Positions 9,195-19,329 are shown, counted from the first letter of the stretch. The stretch is DNA of 64,000 nt from Acinetobacter oleivorans DR1 (GCF_000196795.1 NC_014259.1:3782001-3846000), one strand, 5' to 3'. The notes: generated from the sequence alone by a model not told the origin. Translations and numbers: made by a program.

Positions 9195-9485
9195 ACGGCT
9201 CACCTTTCATCAAAAATGCAGCACATTCTACACGCATTTCTACAAATTTCAGATACTTTTCTTTAACGGCTTTGCTCATATCTTTTCTACTATTTGAAAA
9301 CAGTAATAAAACTTTATTAAGACTAAAGCTCCGCATTTTAAAAATTAATGAATAAAAACTTCGACTGGTTCAAGCTTTAATATACGGATCAAGACGAGAG
9401 CATCATTTTCTCAGGTAGTAATTTTAGATAACAAAAGTATAATTTTTTATATACCAATTATAAACATATGAGCACAGGTAGGCAG

Positions 9486-11198
9486 ATGTCAGTCATACAT
9501 ACATCTCCAAAATTTTCGGGGTTTTTTCGACGATTAATCGAAGAAAAACATGTGTCGGCAGCGACCATGCAAGCAGCATTAGATGCAGCAAAAAGAGCTA
9601 AACAGGATACTGTTGCGTACCTGATTGAAGAGGTTAATCTCTCCCCTTCTTTATTAGCTGAGACAATTTCTATTGAATTTGCTGAACCATATTTTGATCT
9701 GGACGTTTACGATACCAGCCAGATTCCTAAAGATTTGGTCGATCAGAAACTGATTTTAAAACATCGGATCTTGCCTCTCGTACAAAGAGGACAGATTTTA
9801 TATGTTGCAACCAGTAATCCCAGCAATATTGATGCTATTGATGCTATTCGCTTTAACAGCAAGCTTATGGTTGAGCCTGTTATTGTCGAGCACCATAAAC
9901 TCGAAAAAATTCTGGTACAGCAATTTACTGAAGAAAGTAATTTCGAGTTTAGTGATGAAGAATTTGATCTAGATGTAGATCTTGATACCTCAGCTGCTCC
10001 AGAAGAGGATGAGGATACTCCACAAGGCGATGAAGCACCTATTGTTAAATATATTAACAAATTATTAATTGATGCGATTCGTATGGGGGCTTCTGATTTA
10101 CATTTCGAACCTTATGAAAAATCGTATCGGGTCCGTTATCGGGTCGATGGCGTTTTGCGTCAAATTGCAAATCCGCCTTTGCAGCTGGCCAATCGTTTGG
10201 CTTCACGCTTAAAAGTGATGTCTCAAATGGACATTTCTGAAAAGCGTGTCCCTCAAGATGGTCGTATCAAGCTCAAGCTATCAAAATCTAAAGCAATTGA
10301 TTTTCGTGTGAACTCTCTTCCGACCTTATTTGGTGAAAAGCTAGTTCTACGTATTCTCGATCCATCGAGTGCTATGCTGGGAATTGATGCTCTAGGATAT
10401 GAAGAAGAGCAAAAAGCGCTCTTTATGGAAGCATTAGATAAGCCACAAGGTATGCTTTTAATCACTGGTCCGACAGGTTCTGGTAAGACTGTATCTTTAT
10501 ATACAGGCCTCAATATCTTAAATACTGAAAGTTCTAATATTTCTACTGCCGAAGATCCAGTCGAAATTAACCTTGAAGGCATTAATCAGGTTAACGTGAA
10601 CCCTAAGGTAGGTCTGACTTTTTCAGCTGCACTTAAGTCATTTTTACGTCAGGACCCTGACATTATTATGGTCGGTGAGATTCGTGATTTAGAAACAGCT
10701 GAAATCGCGATTAAAGCGGCTCAGACAGGTCATATGGTGATGTCCACGCTACATACCAACAGTGCGCCTGAAACACTGACTCGTCTACGCAATATGGGAG
10801 TTCCATCTTTCAATATTGCGACATCGGTCAATCTGGTCATTGCTCAGCGTTTGGCACGTCGACTATGTTCTCAATGTAAAGTACCTACTGACATTCCTAA
10901 ACAAAGCCTATTGGAAATGGGTTTTACCGAACAAGATCTGACACATCCCGATTTTCAAGTTTTTCAACCCGTCGGTTGTCCAGAATGTCGTGAGGGTTAC
11001 AAAGGTCGAGTTGGTATTTATGAAGTAATGAAAGTCACACCTGAGATTTCCAAGATTATTATGGAAGATGGCAATGCTTTAGAAATCGCTGCCGCTTCTG
11101 AAAAACTGGGGTTTAATAATCTACGTCGCTCAGGTTTAAAGAAAGTTATGCAAGGTGTTACTTCTTTACAAGAAGTCAATCGCGTAACCAGTGAATAA
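9486..11198 (+). CDS. pilB: Type IV pilus extension ATPase PilB
   Basis: A 570-residue hexameric cytoplasmic ATPase that drives pilus polymerisation, needed for twitching and natural transformation. The N-terminal MshEN-like domain (~1-150) precedes an acidic linker and the GspE core. Walker A GPTGSGKT is at ~328-335; the Walker B region DPDIIMVGEIRD and the His box TGHMVMSTLHTNS follow. A zinc tetracysteine is seen at CSQC (~461-464) and CPEC (498-501). The ATG at 9486 is preferred over 9468 because AGGTAGG lies just before it. First of pilB-pilC-pilD; tpiA is divergent across about 290 bp. Confidence 0.96.
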   Translation: MSVIHTSPKFSGFFRRLIEEKHVSAATMQAALDAAKRAKQDTVAYLIEEVNLSPSLLAETISIEFAEPYFDLDVYDTSQIPKDLVDQKLILKHRILPLVQRGQILYVATSNPSNIDAIDAIRFNSKLMVEPVIVEHHKLEKILVQQFTEESNFEFSDEEFDLDVDLDTSAAPEEDEDTPQGDEAPIVKYINKLLIDAIRMGASDLHFEPYEKSYRVRYRVDGVLRQIANPPLQLANRLASRLKVMSQMDISEKRVPQDGRIKLKLSKSKAIDFRVNSLPTLFGEKLVLRILDPSSAMLGIDALGYEEEQKALFMEALDKPQGMLLITGPTGSGKTVSLYTGLNILNTESSNISTAEDPVEINLEGINQVNVNPKVGLTFSAALKSFLRQDPDIIMVGEIRDLETAEIAIKAAQTGHMVMSTLHTNSAPETLTRLRNMGVPSFNIATSVNLVIAQRLARRLCSQCKVPTDIPKQSLLEMGFTEQDLTHPDFQVFQPVGCPECREGYKGRVGIYEVMKVTPEISKIIMEDGNALEIAAASEKLGFNNLRRSGLKKVMQGVTSLQEVNRVTSE

Positions 11199-11225
11199 AA
11201 GACAATTTAAAATAAGGATAATGTC

Positions 11226-12452
11226 ATGACTGTCAAAAAGGCACAATTGATGCCGACTTTTGCTTATGATGGGGTTGACCGTAAAGGCGTAAAAATTAAG
11301 GGGGAACTTTCGGCTAAAAATATGGCTTTAGCCAAAGTCACCCTACGCAAGCAAGGTGTAACTGTTCGTAATATTCGGGAAAAGCGTAAAAATATTCTTG
11401 AAGGTTTATTTAAGAAAAAAGTATCAACGCTCGATATCACGATTTTCACGCGACAACTTGCAACTATGATGAAAGCTGGTGTCCCACTGGTACAAGGTTT
11501 TGAAATTGTGGCAGAAGGTCTAGAAAACCCAGCTATGCGCGAGGTGGTACTCGGTATTAAAGGTGAAGTTGAAGGTGGTAGTACTTTTGCTTCAGCTCTA
11601 AGAAAGTATCCTCAGCACTTCGATAAACTGTTTTGCTCGCTTGTAGAATCTGGCGAACAGTCTGGTGCGCTTGAAACCATGCTGGACCGCGTGGCAATTT
11701 ACAAAGAAAAAAGTGAATTGCTTAAGCAGAAAATTAAGAAAGCTATGAAATATCCAGCAACGGTTATTGTGGTTGCGGTGGTTGTTACCATTATTTTGAT
11801 GGTTAAAGTAGTTCCCGTCTTCCAAGATCTGTTTTCTTCCTTTGGCGCAGATCTTCCTGCTTTTACACAAATGGTCGTAAATATGTCGAAATGGATGCAG
11901 GAATACTGGTTCATTCTGATTATTGTGATCGGTGCAATCATTGCAGCATTTCTGGAAGCTAAAAAGCGCAGTAAAAAATTCCGTGATAGTTTAGACAAAC
12001 TTGCCCTGAAACTACCGATCTTTGGTGATCTGGTTTATAAGGCGATTATTGCGCGTTACAGCCGTACTTTAGCAACAACTTTTGCAGCTGGTGTTCCTCT
12101 CATTGATGCGCTTGAATCAACGGCTGGTGCAACCAATAATATTATTTACGAACAAGCTGTCATGAAAATTCGTGAAGATGTAGCTACAGGTCAACAACTC
12201 CAATTTGCGATGCGCGTTTCAAATCGTTTTCCATCTATGGCTATACAAATGGTCGCAATTGGTGAAGAATCTGGTGCACTAGACAGCATGCTCGATAAAG
12301 TTGCAACCTACTATGAAAATGAAGTTGATAATGCCGTTGATGGCTTAACTTCAATGATGGAACCTTTAATTATGGCAATTTTAGGGGTACTTGTAGGCGG
12401 TCTGGTTGTTGCTATGTATCTTCCAATTTTCCAAATGGGCTCAGTTGTATAA
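11226..12452 (+). CDS. pilC: Type IV pilus inner-membrane platform protein PilC
   Basis: A 408-residue protein with two T2SSF domains (about residues 70-195 and 270-400) and three membrane spans, including YPATVIVVAVVVTIILMVKVVP and a C-terminal IMAILGVLVGGLVVAMYLP. The repeated motif FTRQLATMMKAGVPLVQGFE / YSRTLATTFAAGVPLIDALE shows the internal duplication. It connects the PilB motor to the pilus. ATG preceded by AAGGATAATGTC. Its last base overlaps the pilD start. Confidence 0.96.
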   Translation: MTVKKAQLMPTFAYDGVDRKGVKIKGELSAKNMALAKVTLRKQGVTVRNIREKRKNILEGLFKKKVSTLDITIFTRQLATMMKAGVPLVQGFEIVAEGLENPAMREVVLGIKGEVEGGSTFASALRKYPQHFDKLFCSLVESGEQSGALETMLDRVAIYKEKSELLKQKIKKAMKYPATVIVVAVVVTIILMVKVVPVFQDLFSSFGADLPAFTQMVVNMSKWMQEYWFILIIVIGAIIAAFLEAKKRSKKFRDSLDKLALKLPIFGDLVYKAIIARYSRTLATTFAAGVPLIDALESTAGATNNIIYEQAVMKIREDVATGQQLQFAMRVSNRFPSMAIQMVAIGEESGALDSMLDKVATYYENEVDNAVDGLTSMMEPLIMAILGVLVGGLVVAMYLPIFQMGSVV

Positions 12453-13312
12453 TGCAAGAAATTATTGCTTATTTTATTCAAAACTTAACTGCACTTTATA
12501 TTGCAGTTGCATTATTGAGCCTATGTATTGGTAGCTTTCTGAATGTGGTGATTTATCGCACCCCCAAAATGATGGAACAAGATTGGCAGCAAGAATGTCA
12601 AATACTACTCAATCCTGAACAACCAATCATTGATCATGAAAAACTGACATTAAGTAAGCCTGCTTCATCATGTCCAGAGTGCCATCAGCCCATCCGTTGG
12701 TATCAAAATATCCCAGTCATCAGTTGGTTAGTTTTAAAAGGTAAATGTGGTCATTGCCAGCATCCTATTAGCATTCGCTACCCAGCAGTTGAACTATTAA
12801 CAATGGTATGTTCACTGGTTGTGGTCATGATGTTTGGTCCAACCATTCAAATGCTTTTGGGGCTAGTCCTGACTTGGGTCCTGATTACTCTCACCTTTAT
12901 AGACTTTGATACTCAGCTGCTACCCGACCGTTTTACCCTACCTTTGGCTGCGCTTGGTCTAGGCATTAACACCTTTAATATTTACACCTCACCTAACTCA
13001 GCCATTTGGGGTTACCTGATTGGTTTTTTATGTCTTTGGATTGTGTATTACTTATTTAAAGTGATTACAGGCAAAGAAGGCATGGGCTACGGTGACTTTA
13101 AATTACTTGCCGCATTAGGTGCGTGGATGGGGCCATTGATGCTGCCATTAATTGTGTTATTGTCATCTTTACTAGGTGCAATTATTGGCATCATTTTATT
13201 AAAATTACGCAATGACAATCAGCCCTTTGCCTTTGGGCCCTACATTGCCATTGCAGGTTGGGTTGCCTTTCTATGGGGTGATCAGATTATGAAAATCTAT
13301 TTGGGAGGTTAA
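12452..13312 (+). CDS. pilD: Prepilin peptidase / N-methyltransferase PilD
   Basis: A 286-residue polytopic inner-membrane aspartic protease that cleaves and N-methylates type IV prepilins and type II secretion pseudopilins. The zinc tetracysteine of the methylase domain is intact (CPECHQP ... CGHC). Both catalytic aspartates of the A24 peptidase are present (IDFDTQLLPD and GYGDFKL). N-terminal motif GSFLNVVIYRTP is typical. It overlaps pilC by 1 bp and is followed by coaE. Confidence 0.96.
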   Translation: MQEIIAYFIQNLTALYIAVALLSLCIGSFLNVVIYRTPKMMEQDWQQECQILLNPEQPIIDHEKLTLSKPASSCPECHQPIRWYQNIPVISWLVLKGKCGHCQHPISIRYPAVELLTMVCSLVVVMMFGPTIQMLLGLVLTWVLITLTFIDFDTQLLPDRFTLPLAALGLGINTFNIYTSPNSAIWGYLIGFLCLWIVYYLFKVITGKEGMGYGDFKLLAALGAWMGPLMLPLIVLLSSLLGAIIGIILLKLRNDNQPFAFGPYIAIAGWVAFLWGDQIMKIYLGG

Positions 13313-13313
13313 G

Positions 13314-13910
13314 ATGGCTTTTATTCTGGGAGTCACAGGTGGTATTGGCAGTGGAAAATCTGCTGCAACACAATGGTTTGAATCCCAAGGAATACAAGTC
13401 GTCGATGCCGACATCGTTGCTCGCGAAGTGGTTGAGAAAGGCCAACCTGCCCTGCAAAAAATCCAACAAACTTTTGGAGACTGGGTACTTCAATCCGATG
13501 GTAATCTCGATCGTCGTGCCCTACGCGAACATATTTTTCAAAATCCTGAAGCAAGACAAACACTCGAAAAAATCACGCATCCAGCTATTCGCCAATCTAT
13601 TATTCAGCAGTTGCAAAACCCAAAAAGTCCTTATGTGATTTTAGTTTCACCCCTACTTTTTGAAACCAACCAGCATGAATTGGTGAACCACACCTTATTA
13701 GTTGATGCGAGTGAACAAACTCAAATTCAGCGTGCAAGCCAACGTGATGGGCAAAACCAAGAACAAATTCAGAAAATTATTGCAGCACAAATGCCACGCG
13801 AACGTAAACGCGAACTTGCCAATGACATTGTGTTTAATGATGGATTACTCGAACATTTACATCAACAATTAGAGCCGCTACATCAAAGTTATTTAAAGCG
13901 TACAAACTAA
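13314..13910 (+). CDS. coaE: Dephospho-CoA kinase
   Basis: A 198-residue P-loop kinase carrying out the last step of coenzyme A synthesis. The P-loop GGIGSGKS is near residues 9-16. DADIVAREVVEKGQPAL and the lid segment QRDGQNQEQIQKIIAAQ are family features. It lies 1 bp after pilD; the pilBCD-coaE order is common in gammaproteobacteria. Its 3' end overlaps the convergent EamA gene by 4 bp, with no room for a terminator between them. Confidence 0.95.
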   Translation: MAFILGVTGGIGSGKSAATQWFESQGIQVVDADIVAREVVEKGQPALQKIQQTFGDWVLQSDGNLDRRALREHIFQNPEARQTLEKITHPAIRQSIIQQLQNPKSPYVILVSPLLFETNQHELVNHTLLVDASEQTQIQRASQRDGQNQEQIQKIIAAQMPRERKRELANDIVFNDGLLEHLHQQLEPLHQSYLKRTN

Positions 13911-14821
13911 TTTGATTTATTTTGCTGCTTAATTTGTTGTGCCAAGCTATCTGGTCGGAACCATCGCCAAGGTTGTAAGGCGCCGATTCCCATTCCGACC
14001 AAGCCCACAACAATAGATGGGCTTAATGCTTCACCGAGTAAAGGTACAGCTAAAATAGCAGCAATAAACGGCGCCAAAGTTACAATACTTCCTGTTTTAA
14101 AAGCGCCAAGTCGCTGAATCGCTGCCACATAAGTCAGAGTTGCAATAATAACCACAAATACACCATGGAAAATGCCCTGTATCGCTAAATGGACAGGACT
14201 AACTTCCATAAAATGCTTTGGTAAAAATAGAGCATAGATGGGCAAGTAAATAATTGCAGACCAAATCGCAACACTTGCCGTAGAGTGCCATGCAGAAAGT
14301 TTCCACTGTTTAAGTAATACAGTGAAAATCCCCCACCAAATCGCACTAATAAAAAGAAGCAAATCACCCACGCCAAAAGCAGAAGCATTACCTTGCAACA
14401 TCACAACACTCATAAGAGCCAAGGCAGTAATCATAATTACCAGACTTACCCATGTATGCTTATCAAACGGCTGCCTAAATAAAAAGTATGCTGCAAACGC
14501 AGTACAAATTGGGATACAACCATTTAAGAAAATTGCAGCATGGGCAGCGGGAGCATAGAGAAAAGCGGTATAGACGGTGAGGCAATAAATAACCCCGCCA
14601 ATCAAGGCCAAAATAACAGCATGCTTACTCCATAAAAAAGCGAGATCTTTTTTATAGATTAAAATGGGCATTAAAATTAGGAAGGCTATAGCGAAACGCA
14701 ATGCGGCTATGTCCCAAGCACTGATATGCCACTGTGCATTTAAACGGGCAAAAAGCGTAAACCCGCCCCAAATGCACATGGTCACCAATACAAAGAAATA
14801 ACCTTGCTTACGGGGAGACAT
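13907..14821 (-). CDS. EamA-family (DMT) transporter
   Basis: A 304-residue inner-membrane protein with about ten spans in two EamA repeats (roughly 8-145 and 160-290). Members export amino acids, metabolites or drugs; the substrate cannot be told from sequence. No good Shine-Dalgarno precedes the ATG. It lies 35 bp downstream of rlmB and ends convergently with coaE, overlapping it by 4 bp. Confidence 0.88.
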   Translation of the reverse strand: MSPRKQGYFFVLVTMCIWGGFTLFARLNAQWHISAWDIAALRFAIAFLILMPILIYKKDLAFLWSKHAVILALIGGVIYCLTVYTAFLYAPAAHAAIFLNGCIPICTAFAAYFLFRQPFDKHTWVSLVIMITALALMSVVMLQGNASAFGVGDLLLFISAIWWGIFTVLLKQWKLSAWHSTASVAIWSAIIYLPIYALFLPKHFMEVSPVHLAIQGIFHGVFVVIIATLTYVAAIQRLGAFKTGSIVTLAPFIAAILAVPLLGEALSPSIVVGLVGMGIGALQPWRWFRPDSLAQQIKQQNKSN

Positions 14822-14856
14822 ATCAAGATGACTTAAAAACTAAAAAGGCAGCGAGA

Positions 14857-15606
14857 TTATACCTCAGAACGCTGACGGCAAGCCTCATAAAGTGCCATAC
14901 CTGTCGCTACGCTGACATTTAGACTTTGTAGATTACCTGACATCGGAATATAAACTTTATGATCACACTGCGCCTGTGTAATAGGACGCAAACCAGTGTC
15001 TTCAGCTCCCATTACAATCACAACGGCGCCAGAGAAATCACACTTTTGAAGTGGCAACGCACTTTCATCAAGCATAGTACCAATTACACGTACATGAGTT
15101 GTTTCTTTAAGATGAGCCAATGTACGAGCTAAATTAGTGACTTGAATAAATTTAACTTTCTCAGCTCCACCTGCTGCAACTTTACGAGCAGTTGGTGTCA
15201 AACTAGCCGAACGATCACGAGGCACAATAACAGCTTGCACGCCCATCGCAGCGGCGGTACGAATGCAGGCCCCTAAGTTATGCGGGTCTGTCACCTGATC
15301 CAATGCCAACAACAAAGCATCTGGAGTTTCTCTTAAAATTTGATCAAGATCTTGCTCATTCAAGACAGGATGTGGACGTACTGCAGCAACTACACCTTGA
15401 TGAAATGGAAGACCTGCGAGTTTCTCAAGACTATCGCGGCTTGCTTTTTGTACACTAATTCCAAAAGGCTCTGCCAATTGCAAAATCTTTTGCAAACGCT
15501 GATCATCCCGTCCTTTTAAAGTAAACAGGGTTAGCACACGCTCCGGCTCAAGTTCTAACAATGACTCCACTGAATGAACGCCATAATAATATTCCTGTTT
15601 TGCCAT
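14857..15606 (-). CDS. rlmB: 23S rRNA Gm2251 2'-O-methyltransferase RlmB
   Basis: A 249-residue SpoU/TrmH-family (SPOUT) methyltransferase. The N-terminal substrate-binding domain (YYYGVHSVESLLE) is followed by the three SPOUT motifs: DQVTDPHNLGACIRTAAAMG, VMGAEDTGLRPI and IPMSGNLQSLNVSVATGMAL. It methylates G2251 of the 23S P loop using S-adenosylmethionine. Shine-Dalgarno AGAGG precedes the ATG. Confidence 0.93.
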   Translation of the reverse strand: MAKQEYYYGVHSVESLLELEPERVLTLFTLKGRDDQRLQKILQLAEPFGISVQKASRDSLEKLAGLPFHQGVVAAVRPHPVLNEQDLDQILRETPDALLLALDQVTDPHNLGACIRTAAAMGVQAVIVPRDRSASLTPTARKVAAGGAEKVKFIQVTNLARTLAHLKETTHVRVIGTMLDESALPLQKCDFSGAVVIVMGAEDTGLRPITQAQCDHKVYIPMSGNLQSLNVSVATGMALYEACRQRSEV

Positions 15607-15631
15607 GCATGACCTCTAACAACGTTTGAGC

Positions 15632-15671
15632 AAAAAAATAAAAATCCTGCAAAGCCAACTTCACAGGATTT
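15632..15671 (-). terminator. Intrinsic terminator of ppnP
   Basis: On the minus strand AAATCCTG pairs with CAGGATTT and is followed by a U-rich tract (TTATTTTTTT). It lies 38 bp past the ppnP stop. Confidence 0.75.
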
Positions 15672-15708
15672 CTTTGGGCATAGTGTACCCGATTTGAACA
15701 GGAATTTC

Positions 15709-16035
15709 TTAGCCTTCTAAATGGCATACATAATCGAGTACTTCGTCAGTTTCGATTTTAAAAAGACTGTTGCCCGGTACATAAAATGATTGGCCTGCAC
15801 GGAACAATTCACTTTCAGTGCTGTCTGCAATTGTTACGCGACATTCGCCTGAAATAATTTCCATACGCTCAGGAACATGTGTTTCAAAAGTTAAAGCTTG
15901 CTCAGTCGGCAAAATAACACCTAATGTTTTTTTAGTTCCATCTTCAAATTGCACGGTATGGCTGATACATGCTCCACCAAAATAAACGTTTGATTTTTTG
16001 ATGACCGTTACATGATCAAATTGGGTTGAACTCAT
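15709..16035 (-). CDS. ppnP: Pyrimidine/purine nucleoside phosphorylase (PpnP/YaiE family)
   Basis: A 108-residue single-domain cupin of the DUF1255 family. Members split purine and pyrimidine nucleosides with phosphate. Family motifs: KKTLGVILPTEQALTF, ERMEIISGECRVTI and GQSFYVPGNSLFKIE. Shine-Dalgarno GGAGAATC precedes the ATG. It is a single gene flanked by its own terminator. Confidence 0.9.
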   Translation of the reverse strand: MSSTQFDHVTVIKKSNVYFGGACISHTVQFEDGTKKTLGVILPTEQALTFETHVPERMEIISGECRVTIADSTESELFRAGQSFYVPGNSLFKIETDEVLDYVCHLEG

Positions 16036-16111
16036 GCAGATTCTCCAGATAATGCCGTATTTATATAAATTATGATGAATGTAGTTTAATTGTGCCTAAA
16101 TAACTAATCAA

Positions 16112-17422
16112 TCAGTTTTCATACGGATAGACTTGTAATTTCCACTGCTGTGCCTGAATTTTTTTGGCAAAAGCATAAGGTAAGTTAATCTCAATATTTC
16201 GACTATTCGACACAATTGCATCGTATCTGCAAACTTCGACCTGATTTTCATCTAGGAGTATCCAACACACTTTTTGCGCCGTTGGATGGACAACTGCTGT
16301 AGCAATTACCGGTGAACCGTCATTCATTCCTACATGAAAATTTTCACTGTCATTTTGCATTAACGCCAGATCATAAGCTGGAAAATCGATAGCATCTGAA
16401 TCGAATTGCTGACTATCGTGTATAAGCACACTTTGTTTTAAAGTCGGCCAAATACAGTAGCGCAAATAATGCTGATCCATCACCCGATTATCCAGATAAC
16501 GTCCGGTGGCAACATAATCTCTGATATGTGCTTCAATATTATGAAAAATCCCTGTACACCCGCCCCACATTCCAGCCAAAATTAACTCAGTATGAGAATA
16601 ATTATCGCGCATTAAATGAAACCATTTATCACTCTTCAGCCATACATCTACAGCCGCCTTTTCGCGGTGCGACACAATAGAGTCGGCATCACGTATTAGA
16701 AAACGCTTAATTGTAGGATCATCCATCACAAAAAAACGCCAAAACAGTCCAGATAGTTGTTTTTGAGAATCTGTAACTTGGATGACTTGCGCGCCCTTTG
16801 CTTTTAACCGCTGTTGTACCAGTACTGGCACCGTATCATCAACATAAAATCGACACGTCCATTCTGGATAAATCTGTTTGGCTAGCTGAGTATTTAAAAT
16901 AGAGGTTTCACAATAGCGAGGATTTGCCCCGAATAATGAGAAGGCAATAATATTTTCTTCAGGGTTTGTACTAAATGCTGGCGGTACATGATCTGGAATC
17001 GATAAAACAGGTTCGCTCTTCGCTAGCTCTTTTTTTGTTGTAATGGCTAAGCGTCCAAATTTGATTGTTTCTTCTTTTTTATTTAAATGATGACAAACCT
17101 CTGTGAGTCCATCATATAAGTTTGTATTTACATTAGTTCCACTGGCCTGAATCGCTTGTAAATAATGTTGATAGGCCTCGTTATAACGGCCTAAGCGTAA
17201 TTCGGTATAAGCCAAGTCAGATAAAGCTCCCGGATGCTTAGGAACTAAGCTAACAGCTTGTTTAACATGTTGATAAGCTTTGGCATAATCACCTTGTGCA
17301 GCTGCTTGTTTAAATGCATTAAAATGTTGGCTTAAAATTTTATTCATTTCCGCAGGATTGTTTTTTTTATGACGATTGACCATCCCTATGGGTGGTTTCG
17401 GTAAGCTGAATGTTTTTTTCAT
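16112..17422 (-). CDS. TPR protein fused to a glycosyltransferase-like domain
   Basis: A 436-residue protein. Residues ~30-140 form at least three TPR units (QAAAQGDYAKAYQHVKQAVSL, HPGALSDLAYTELRLGRYNEAYQHYLQAI). The rest, starting ENIIAFSLFGANPRYC, looks like a nucleotide-sugar glycosyltransferase: a DXD-type motif RDADSIVSHREKAAVD, then GMWGGCTGIF and DNRVMDQHYLR. No signal peptide is seen, so it is probably cytoplasmic. Acceptor and sugar are unknown. I chose ATG 17422 over the upstream TTG at 17437. It is divergent from recN. Confidence 0.75.
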   Translation of the reverse strand: MKKTFSLPKPPIGMVNRHKKNNPAEMNKILSQHFNAFKQAAAQGDYAKAYQHVKQAVSLVPKHPGALSDLAYTELRLGRYNEAYQHYLQAIQASGTNVNTNLYDGLTEVCHHLNKKEETIKFGRLAITTKKELAKSEPVLSIPDHVPPAFSTNPEENIIAFSLFGANPRYCETSILNTQLAKQIYPEWTCRFYVDDTVPVLVQQRLKAKGAQVIQVTDSQKQLSGLFWRFFVMDDPTIKRFLIRDADSIVSHREKAAVDVWLKSDKWFHLMRDNYSHTELILAGMWGGCTGIFHNIEAHIRDYVATGRYLDNRVMDQHYLRYCIWPTLKQSVLIHDSQQFDSDAIDFPAYDLALMQNDSENFHVGMNDGSPVIATAVVHPTAQKVCWILLDENQVEVCRYDAIVSNSRNIEINLPYAFAKKIQAQQWKLQVYPYEN

Positions 17423-17536
17423 TGTAAATATCCGCAATCTTGCTGTTCTATAATTTCAGTTAGAATAATAGATCACTTGTAGCAAATTCAAAACTTCTCT
17501 ATCTTTAACCCATAATTTGGCGCGTTGGATGCGTTT

Positions 17537-19204
17537 ATGCTCACACATTTAACTTTAATTAATTTTGCATTAGCTGATCATTTAGCTATTGATATAGAAC
17601 AGGGATTTAATGTTCTAACAGGCGAAACAGGTGCCGGAAAATCATTATTACTGGATGCACTCTCTGCCTGCCTCGGGGAACGTACAGATACAAATTATGT
17701 CCGTTATGGTTCGGACAAAGCGGATATTACCGCGGTTTTCACTTATCAGAATAATAGTCCTGAAGCAAAATGGCTCCAAGACCACGAGCTAGATGATGAT
17801 TCTGGGGAAATTCATTTACGTCGTGTTATTTTTGCAACTGGCCGTAGTAAGGCATGGGTTAATGGGCGCCCGAGCAGTCTATCTGAACTTAAAGAGTTAG
17901 GGCGTTTGCTAGTTCAACTCTATAGTCAGCACAGCCAGCAGCAGCTGCTTGAACCGCCTTATCCAAAGCATTGGCTAGACCGTTATAACAATTTTTATGC
18001 TGAAGCGAATGATGTACGAGAAGCCTATAGCTCATGGCAACGTACCATTCGTTTGCACCAAGCAGCCCTAGATGCACAAGCAACCCGTCTACAACGGATT
18101 GGTACTTTAGAGCACCAAATTGAAGAACTCGAAGAGGTCATTCAAACCGACTATAAAGAAATTGAGCAAGAGTTTGATCGACTTAGTCATCATGAACATA
18201 TCATGCAAGACTGTAGCTTTAGCTTAAATGTCTTAGATGAAGCTGAGCAGAACATTACTCAAGAAATATCTTCGATTATTCGCAGATTAGAGTCCCATGC
18301 GGGGCGCAGCGAACAACTTTCTGAGATCTATAATTCTTTACTGAATGCTCAAAGTGAAATAGACGATGCAACGGCAAACTTGCGCCAATTTATAGATCGT
18401 CAAAGTTTTGACCCTGAGCGGATGGAAGAACTAAATTCCAAATTGGAAGTTTTCCATCGTCTGGCACGTAAATATCGCACTCAACCGGAAACACTTAAAG
18501 AAGAATACGAAACTTGGCAAAGTGAGCTTGAGCAATTGCATCAACTTGAAGATCCAGAAACATTGGCAGAACAAGTTGAAAAATCGCATGAGGAGTTTTT
18601 AGAAAAAGCTCAGCATTTAGACGATATTCGTCGTGAAGCTGCCACTCCGCTTGCGAAACAATTAACTGAGCAAGTGAAACCTTTAGCGTTACCAGAGGCA
18701 CACTTCGAGTTTAAATTCGAACCATTAGAGCAGCCAGGTGCAGAGGGTTTAAGCTTTATTCAACTTTTATTTACTGCCAATAAAGGTATTCCTCCACAAC
18801 CATTGGCACGAGTGGCTTCAGGTGGTGAACTTTCTCGTATTGCCCTCGTAATGCAAGTCATGAATGCAGAAAAAACTGAATCTGAAGTTTTGGTGTTTGA
18901 TGAGATTGATGTCGGGATTAGTGGTGGCACCGCAGAAGTTGTAGGACGTTTACTTGCTGACTTGGCACAACATGTCCAGCTCTTATGTATTACTCACCAA
19001 GCACAAGTTGCTGCACAGTCTGATCAGCATTTATTAGTGAAAAAACAACAAACTGACCCAGCCAGCAGTACAATTGTAGAACTTGATGAAAATCAAATCA
19101 TTTTTGAGTTAGCTCGCATGTCAGGTGGTGTTGAAATTAATGAAACAACCTTGCAGCATGCTAAACAATTACGCCAACTTAAATTTCAGGCTTCTTCAAA
19201 TTAA
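17537..19204 (+). CDS. recN: DNA repair ATPase RecN
   Basis: A 555-residue SMC-like protein for double-strand-break repair. Walker A GETGAGKS lies at residues ~29-36. A long coiled coil fills ~155-370. The ABC signature VASGGELSRIALVMQV and Walker B VLVFDEIDVGISGGT, with the late motif LLCITHQAQVAAQSD, are at the C-terminal end. The ATG at 17537 matches the family N terminus (MLTHLTLINFAL); the upstream in-frame TTG at 17525 is probably not used. I see no obvious LexA-type box, as expected for Acinetobacter, which lacks LexA. Confidence 0.95.
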   Translation: MLTHLTLINFALADHLAIDIEQGFNVLTGETGAGKSLLLDALSACLGERTDTNYVRYGSDKADITAVFTYQNNSPEAKWLQDHELDDDSGEIHLRRVIFATGRSKAWVNGRPSSLSELKELGRLLVQLYSQHSQQQLLEPPYPKHWLDRYNNFYAEANDVREAYSSWQRTIRLHQAALDAQATRLQRIGTLEHQIEELEEVIQTDYKEIEQEFDRLSHHEHIMQDCSFSLNVLDEAEQNITQEISSIIRRLESHAGRSEQLSEIYNSLLNAQSEIDDATANLRQFIDRQSFDPERMEELNSKLEVFHRLARKYRTQPETLKEEYETWQSELEQLHQLEDPETLAEQVEKSHEEFLEKAQHLDDIRREAATPLAKQLTEQVKPLALPEAHFEFKFEPLEQPGAEGLSFIQLLFTANKGIPPQPLARVASGGELSRIALVMQVMNAEKTESEVLVFDEIDVGISGGTAEVVGRLLADLAQHVQLLCITHQAQVAAQSDQHLLVKKQQTDPASSTIVELDENQIIFELARMSGGVEINETTLQHAKQLRQLKFQASSN

Positions 19205-19329
19205 TAAAGAAAATGAGAGAAAAAGATTGGCGAAATCCGATTAACTCTTGTATGTTGATAAAAAGAACCTATATAGATAAAAGGGTCGAGAGGCCCTCTA
19301 GTGACATTTTTTGAGGGAGAACCGCTTAG

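Noticed and set aside
9103..9336. Minus-strand 77-codon frame overlapping the tpiA start
   Set aside because: It covers the tpiA ribosome binding site in another frame, has no own ribosome binding site and no recognisable domain.
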